Shown: one piece after another, positions 60,210 to 64,000 of the stretch
Position numbering within the stretch: position 1 is the stretch's first letter
Layout of the letters: the number at the start of each line of letters is the position of its first letter
Assembly (NCBI GenBank): GCA_029721435.1
Contig: CM056583.1
Span: forward strand, 84,893,620 to 84,957,619
From: Gymnothorax reevesii
Taxonomy: Eukaryota > Chordata > Actinopteri > Anguilliformes > Muraenidae
Direction of reading: 5' to 3'
Length of the DNA: 64,000 bases
Position numbers and translations under genes: made by a program
Notes under the pieces: model-generated
Database searches by the model: none
What the model was told of the DNA's origin: nothing
The model's input: the letters and a program-made list of their open reading frames with translations, nothing else

Positions 60210-60900
60210 ACGTGGCCAAGTGTCCATGACCGGTGGTTTCTTGTACAAGTGTGATCTCGAAATTGGCAAATGACCTTGAAAATCAATAGGGGACCCTTCC
60301 TCTGTACCAAGAAGCTTTTTCTAAGATGTAATAGCCATCCATGAAGTTAAAGTGGAGTTACGGTGCGAAAACTGTGAAATCGGGGCAAAATCGACACTTT
60401 TTTGACCGGTGTGACCTTGGGATTCGACAGATGACCTTGAAAATCAATAGGGAACCCCCTCCTCTATACCAAGAAGCTTGTTCTAAGATTTCATAGCCAT
60501 TCATTGAATGAAACTTGAGTTACGGTGCGAAAACCGTCGAATCGGGCAAAATTGACAGTTTTTTGACCTTTGTGACGTTGGGATTTGATGGATGAAGTTA
60601 AAAAACAATAGGGAACTTCTCCTCTATGCCTAGAAGCTATTTTCAAAATTTCATAGCGATCCATGAATTCTAACTGGAGTTACAGCGCGAAAACCCGCAA
60701 ACAAGGTCGTGACCTCTGTGAACTTGACCTTTGACCTTTGACCTCAACCTTGCGCATAGACATCACTTTGGTGAAGGTCAATAACTCCTGAAAATTTCAT
60801 GATGATACGACGACAGGAACTTGGTCAAAAAGGTGGCACAGACGGACAGACAGACGGACAGACAGAAGCGCTCATAGAGCTGCTTGGTCGCAGCTAAAAA
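60210..60900. repeat. Tandem array, about three ~170-190-bp units, with GACA tail
   Basis: The unit contains TGACCTTGAAAATCAATAGG, CCTCTATACCAAGAAGCTT, TTTCATAGCCATCCATGAA, GGAGTTACGGTGCGAAAAC and TTTTTTGACC. Units start near 60240, 60415 and 60575, with growing divergence. 60700-60900 has GACCTTTGACCTTTGACCTC, then a GGACAGACA run and AGAGCTGCTTGGTCGCAGC. Confidence 0.8.
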
Positions 60901-61336
60901 AAAGTCTCATTTGGGAGATCACTCACGAAATTAATGGGAGTTCCCGATAATGTAGGTTAATGAACAGGGCCACTCTCCCAATGCGCCTTCCTATTCCTTC
61001 TCACGCCTATACATACCTCCTACATTCCCACAATCCCCGTTTGTCTCGTTTTTACGTCCCTCCCACCCAACCCCTCTTCAAGAAGAAAGCAAGAAACTGT
61101 CATCACCAGGGACCCCGGAGGGCTTGGGAGCCACACCGACTCCGACAAGAGACACGAGCCCCACCCTGAGTCTCGCCACCTGGGGGGCGCCCAACGTCTG
61201 CACAATCACAGACCAAGTCCAACATCACACCCGCCCCGATCTCTGATCCGCATACCCACCCAATACTCTCCTCTACTTTGGGAGTGGTCCAAAATGCATT
61301 AACAGCTGATTAAAACTGAGAAAATAGTAGTGCTTG

Positions 61337-61580
61337 TACACTGTAAATCCTGATAGTATGGTGAACTCAAATCTTTGTGGAAACTGATTACCTCAAAAAA
61401 ATTGTGTAGGCCAACTTAATTGCATTGTGTGGAAAGAACTTAAAGAAAATAAGGTGATGTTATTTTTTACATGTTTTTAAGTTCTGTGAACACAAATCAT
61501 CAACTTGGCACAGTTTTTTTGAGGTAATTGGTTTCCACAAAACATTTGAGTTCCCCGGACTTTCCACGGTTTACAATGTA
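61337..61580. mobile_element. Palindromic MITE
   Basis: 244 bp. The left TACACTGTAAA, GAACTCAAAT, TGTGGAAACTGATTACCTC and AGAACTTAAA parts all recur inverted in the right half, ending TTTACAATGTA. No ORF of meaning. Confidence 0.75.
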
Positions 61581-63393
61581 GCGAATAAAGATTTTGGGAT
61601 TTTGCCCAAAGGACAGCCAGTGGTTTGTCAGCAATACTTGATGAAGTTGAGAACAGGAAGAAAGCCAGGCGGCTAACTTTAGAGGTTTTGACAGGCGTAC
61701 CTGCAAAAAGCTTCATGGATTCCGAGCTGACTGTTCTCATTCATGGTGCATAATCCACGCATCAAATTTGTATCCGATCTTGGACCACATACGAAAGTAA
61801 CTCAGTACTGATTTGGAGGTTACGTTCCAGTGTGAACGTAGCGCAGGAGCCCCGTGGCTCTTGGAAGCAGGCAGTGTTGGAAAGCCCGGGCTCACTGCAG
61901 AATCAGGCGGACCCTGAGATCCTGTCCGAACCGGCAGACCTAAGCACTACTGCTGAGAGAGTTTCCCCTTGTTTATAACATTATTTGACACTTTGAGTGT
62001 CCGCTTCATAATAAAAGCCCTTACGGGTATTTCCTTGCAAATGCTGCCTGCTTCGCTTGTGCCTGGTCTCGCAGCATCCCAACTCCCGTACATTCTGCGT
62101 AGCACTGAGGCATACACTGGACAGAAACTATCAATAAATTTCCTCTCGTTCGAACATTAAGGGCCCTCGTGATCACAGCAGCATAAAATTAGGTTGACAA
62201 CAGCGCTGACATTTCTTTTCGAATATGAGATGCATATTGACCTTCAAATTAACATGGGCGAGCAGATTACCAGTGGAGAATATACCAGCAATGATGCGTA
62301 TATATGAAAACCACTATTGAAAAATGATCAAAGTCACATTTTCACGTTGTGGAGAAATTAGCAATTAAAAATTCAAAACGATCTTTGAAACAAAGCACCA
62401 AAAAAAGATGCAAAAAATATGAAATAAATACAATATTGTAATCATATCTTATATTATTATATATTATTATAAGTATTGTAATAATATATAATATATAAAT
62501 ATACTAAAATATACAAAAAATTTGGACTCTGATCTTTTTTCCTTTGTGGACTTTATATGTCAGGCAGAGAAAATTCCGGAAGGCTCTGGGGCAATAGTAA
62601 GGATCAATAGCAGTGAATGCGCTATGGATACGGTTAATGATGCCCATCAGAGGCTTGAAATCTCCTGGCACTATTCTTCCTGGGGACTGATAAATGAACC
62701 GCTGAGTAAAGCTGTCTAATTTCCCTTATGGTCAGCTCTTCACTGACAACAACAACTGGCTGGCTAATCTATCCTGATTAAAATGAAAGCTAATCAGGGA
62801 TTAAATTCAATGTCAACTGAGAGCCGGACTTACTCTAGCGGTAATAAATTTAACGGAAAAAAAAGGCTTTTCGATTTTCTTTCTCAGGGGAGCCCATATT
62901 AAGTCTTTATAGAACCCTCTGTGGATGGATGGAAATGTATTGAAGCTCCTAGTCTGAACCATTTTGGCTGACAAAGAATAACTACTCCAGTCAGGAGACA
63001 CTGATGAGTCTTTTATAACCATTTCCTCCTAAAGAAAAGGTGGGCAGACAGCTTACATACTCCAGCTTATGAAGAGCTATATAATATAATAGCTAGATAA
63101 TAATAGCTATATAATAGCTATTAATATAATAGCTAATAGCAAAAAATGCATTGCTATTAGTGAGTGCCCTTCTCCGATGACAAGACTATTGGTAAATGTA
63201 CATTTCAACAAATTTGGGAAAGTTGCAATGAAATCTTAAATAAAATTCAGAAATTCAGTGATGGAGACTGCACTCAGAGGATTTTGCCAAACATTGGTCA
63301 TCCTTACATAAATGTAATGCTTGTTGTGGTGCTACAGGTGGCAGCAGCTCCCCCCCTCCTGACCACAGGGCGACTGTAACCTTTCTTTGAAAG
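61581..63393. other. Intron 1, mostly unique; AT-rich tracts
   Basis: 62440-62515 is an ATTATTATA-type low-complexity tract; 63080-63150 repeats ATAATAGCTAT. 62520-62830 is complex unique sequence with CTAATCTATCCTGATTAAAA, possibly a conserved element (guess only). No exon found. Confidence 0.4.
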
Positions 63394-63536
63394 GGACACT
63401 CCATGCTATACGCCAGCCATGCCTGACAGTGAATAAAAGTCAACAGACAAGGCGCTAATGAGCTTATTTTTTTAGGTTTGATTCATTGACTTCTATTTAT
63501 TGTTATTACAAGGTTAGCATGTAGCATGGAGTGTCC
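63394..63536. mobile_element. Small MITE, GGACACTCCATGCTA ends
   Basis: Ends 63394-63408 and 63522-63536 are perfect 15-bp inverted repeats, with weaker pairing further inside (CGCCAGCC / GGTTAGCAT). About 143 bp, non-coding. Confidence 0.65.
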
Positions 63537-64000
63537 GCTTCAGTCTTTTGGTTTTGTTATCGTATTCACCCGTACAATTTATTTATGGTCTGTACCTGTG
63601 TTTGTCCTTTTATCAGTGCTACCCTTAGCCTTGTTCACCACTCCGGATTGATTTTGTCTACTCTTAGCCAGGTTCAAAGGTGCTGAATGGCAAAATACAG
63701 TATGAGCTGTTCCTACTAAACATACAGCCAATATACTGCTGCTCACCGTCTATCCAAAGAATACAGACCATTTCTTGCAAGTCAGGTCCCAAAATTCATT
63801 AAACTCGATACAGTAAAATCCTTTATTTAAAATTCCTATGTTATGAACGCATCTCGGCGGTTAGCCTACTGCATTAGGGACAATGCTTTTCATTTATGAA
63901 ACCAAATTTAGCGAGAACGAGGCGGAACTATCTAATCCAATCACATGCTGTAATGTAAGAAAAAAAATAGAGGAGATTGCTTTTCAATTTCAGGGGTGGA

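Noticed and set aside
54481..64000. Exon 1 of grin3a inside the window
   Set aside because: Minus-strand frames here show no match to the GluN3 signal peptide or first half of the amino-terminal domain.

Overview
The window looks like nuclear DNA of a ray-finned fish. It is AT-rich and gene-poor. It carries one vertebrate gene split by long introns, plus many decayed transposons of kinds common in fish: Tc1/mariner elements, palindromic MITEs, a 5S-rRNA-derived SINE, a tRNA-derived SINE, and a CR1/L2-like LINE tail ending in ATGTT repeats. There are no operons, CRISPR arrays or rRNA/tRNA genes. The species cannot be fixed from the sequence.

The only gene I can support is grin3a, the NMDA-receptor GluN3A subunit, on the minus strand. 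Eight coding exons (numbered 2-9 by analogy with mammals) are at 53879-54480, 34334-35375, 33784-33929, 27668-27783, 26662-26813, 22524-22688, 22236-22306 and 20814-21165. All junctions have GT/AG borders, all phases agree, and the joined 2646 nt give 881 codons plus a stop with no break. Exon 1 (signal peptide and first part of the amino-terminal domain) is not here and should lie beyond 64000. The protein contains the rest of the amino-terminal domain, the S1/S2 glycine-binding halves, M1, the pore loop, M3, M4, a YWL motif and a C-terminal coiled coil.

Layout in + coordinates: 1-20813 is intergenic DNA downstream of grin3a, filled with repeats (the 3'UTR must start here, but its end is not resolved). 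20814-35375 holds exons 9 to 3. 35376-53878 is an 18.5-kb intron 2 with a dense mixture of MITEs, SINE and LINE pieces and a nested transposon stack. 53879-54480 is exon 2. 54481-64000 is part of intron 1, with another Tc1 remnant, a tandem array and more MITEs. Several stretches (13900-14330, 36560-37060, 48290-48800, 62520-62830) look unique and complex and could be regulatory, but this cannot be shown from one sequence.

The most unusual structures are the nested Tc1 at 49012-50632, a pair of inverted ~440-bp repeats (6195-6634 and 29247-29686), a ~720-bp unknown element with 34-bp terminal inverted repeats (41920-42642), and a 5S-derived SINE lying inside a Tc1 copy (1523-3203). I found no evidence of a new multi-gene system.
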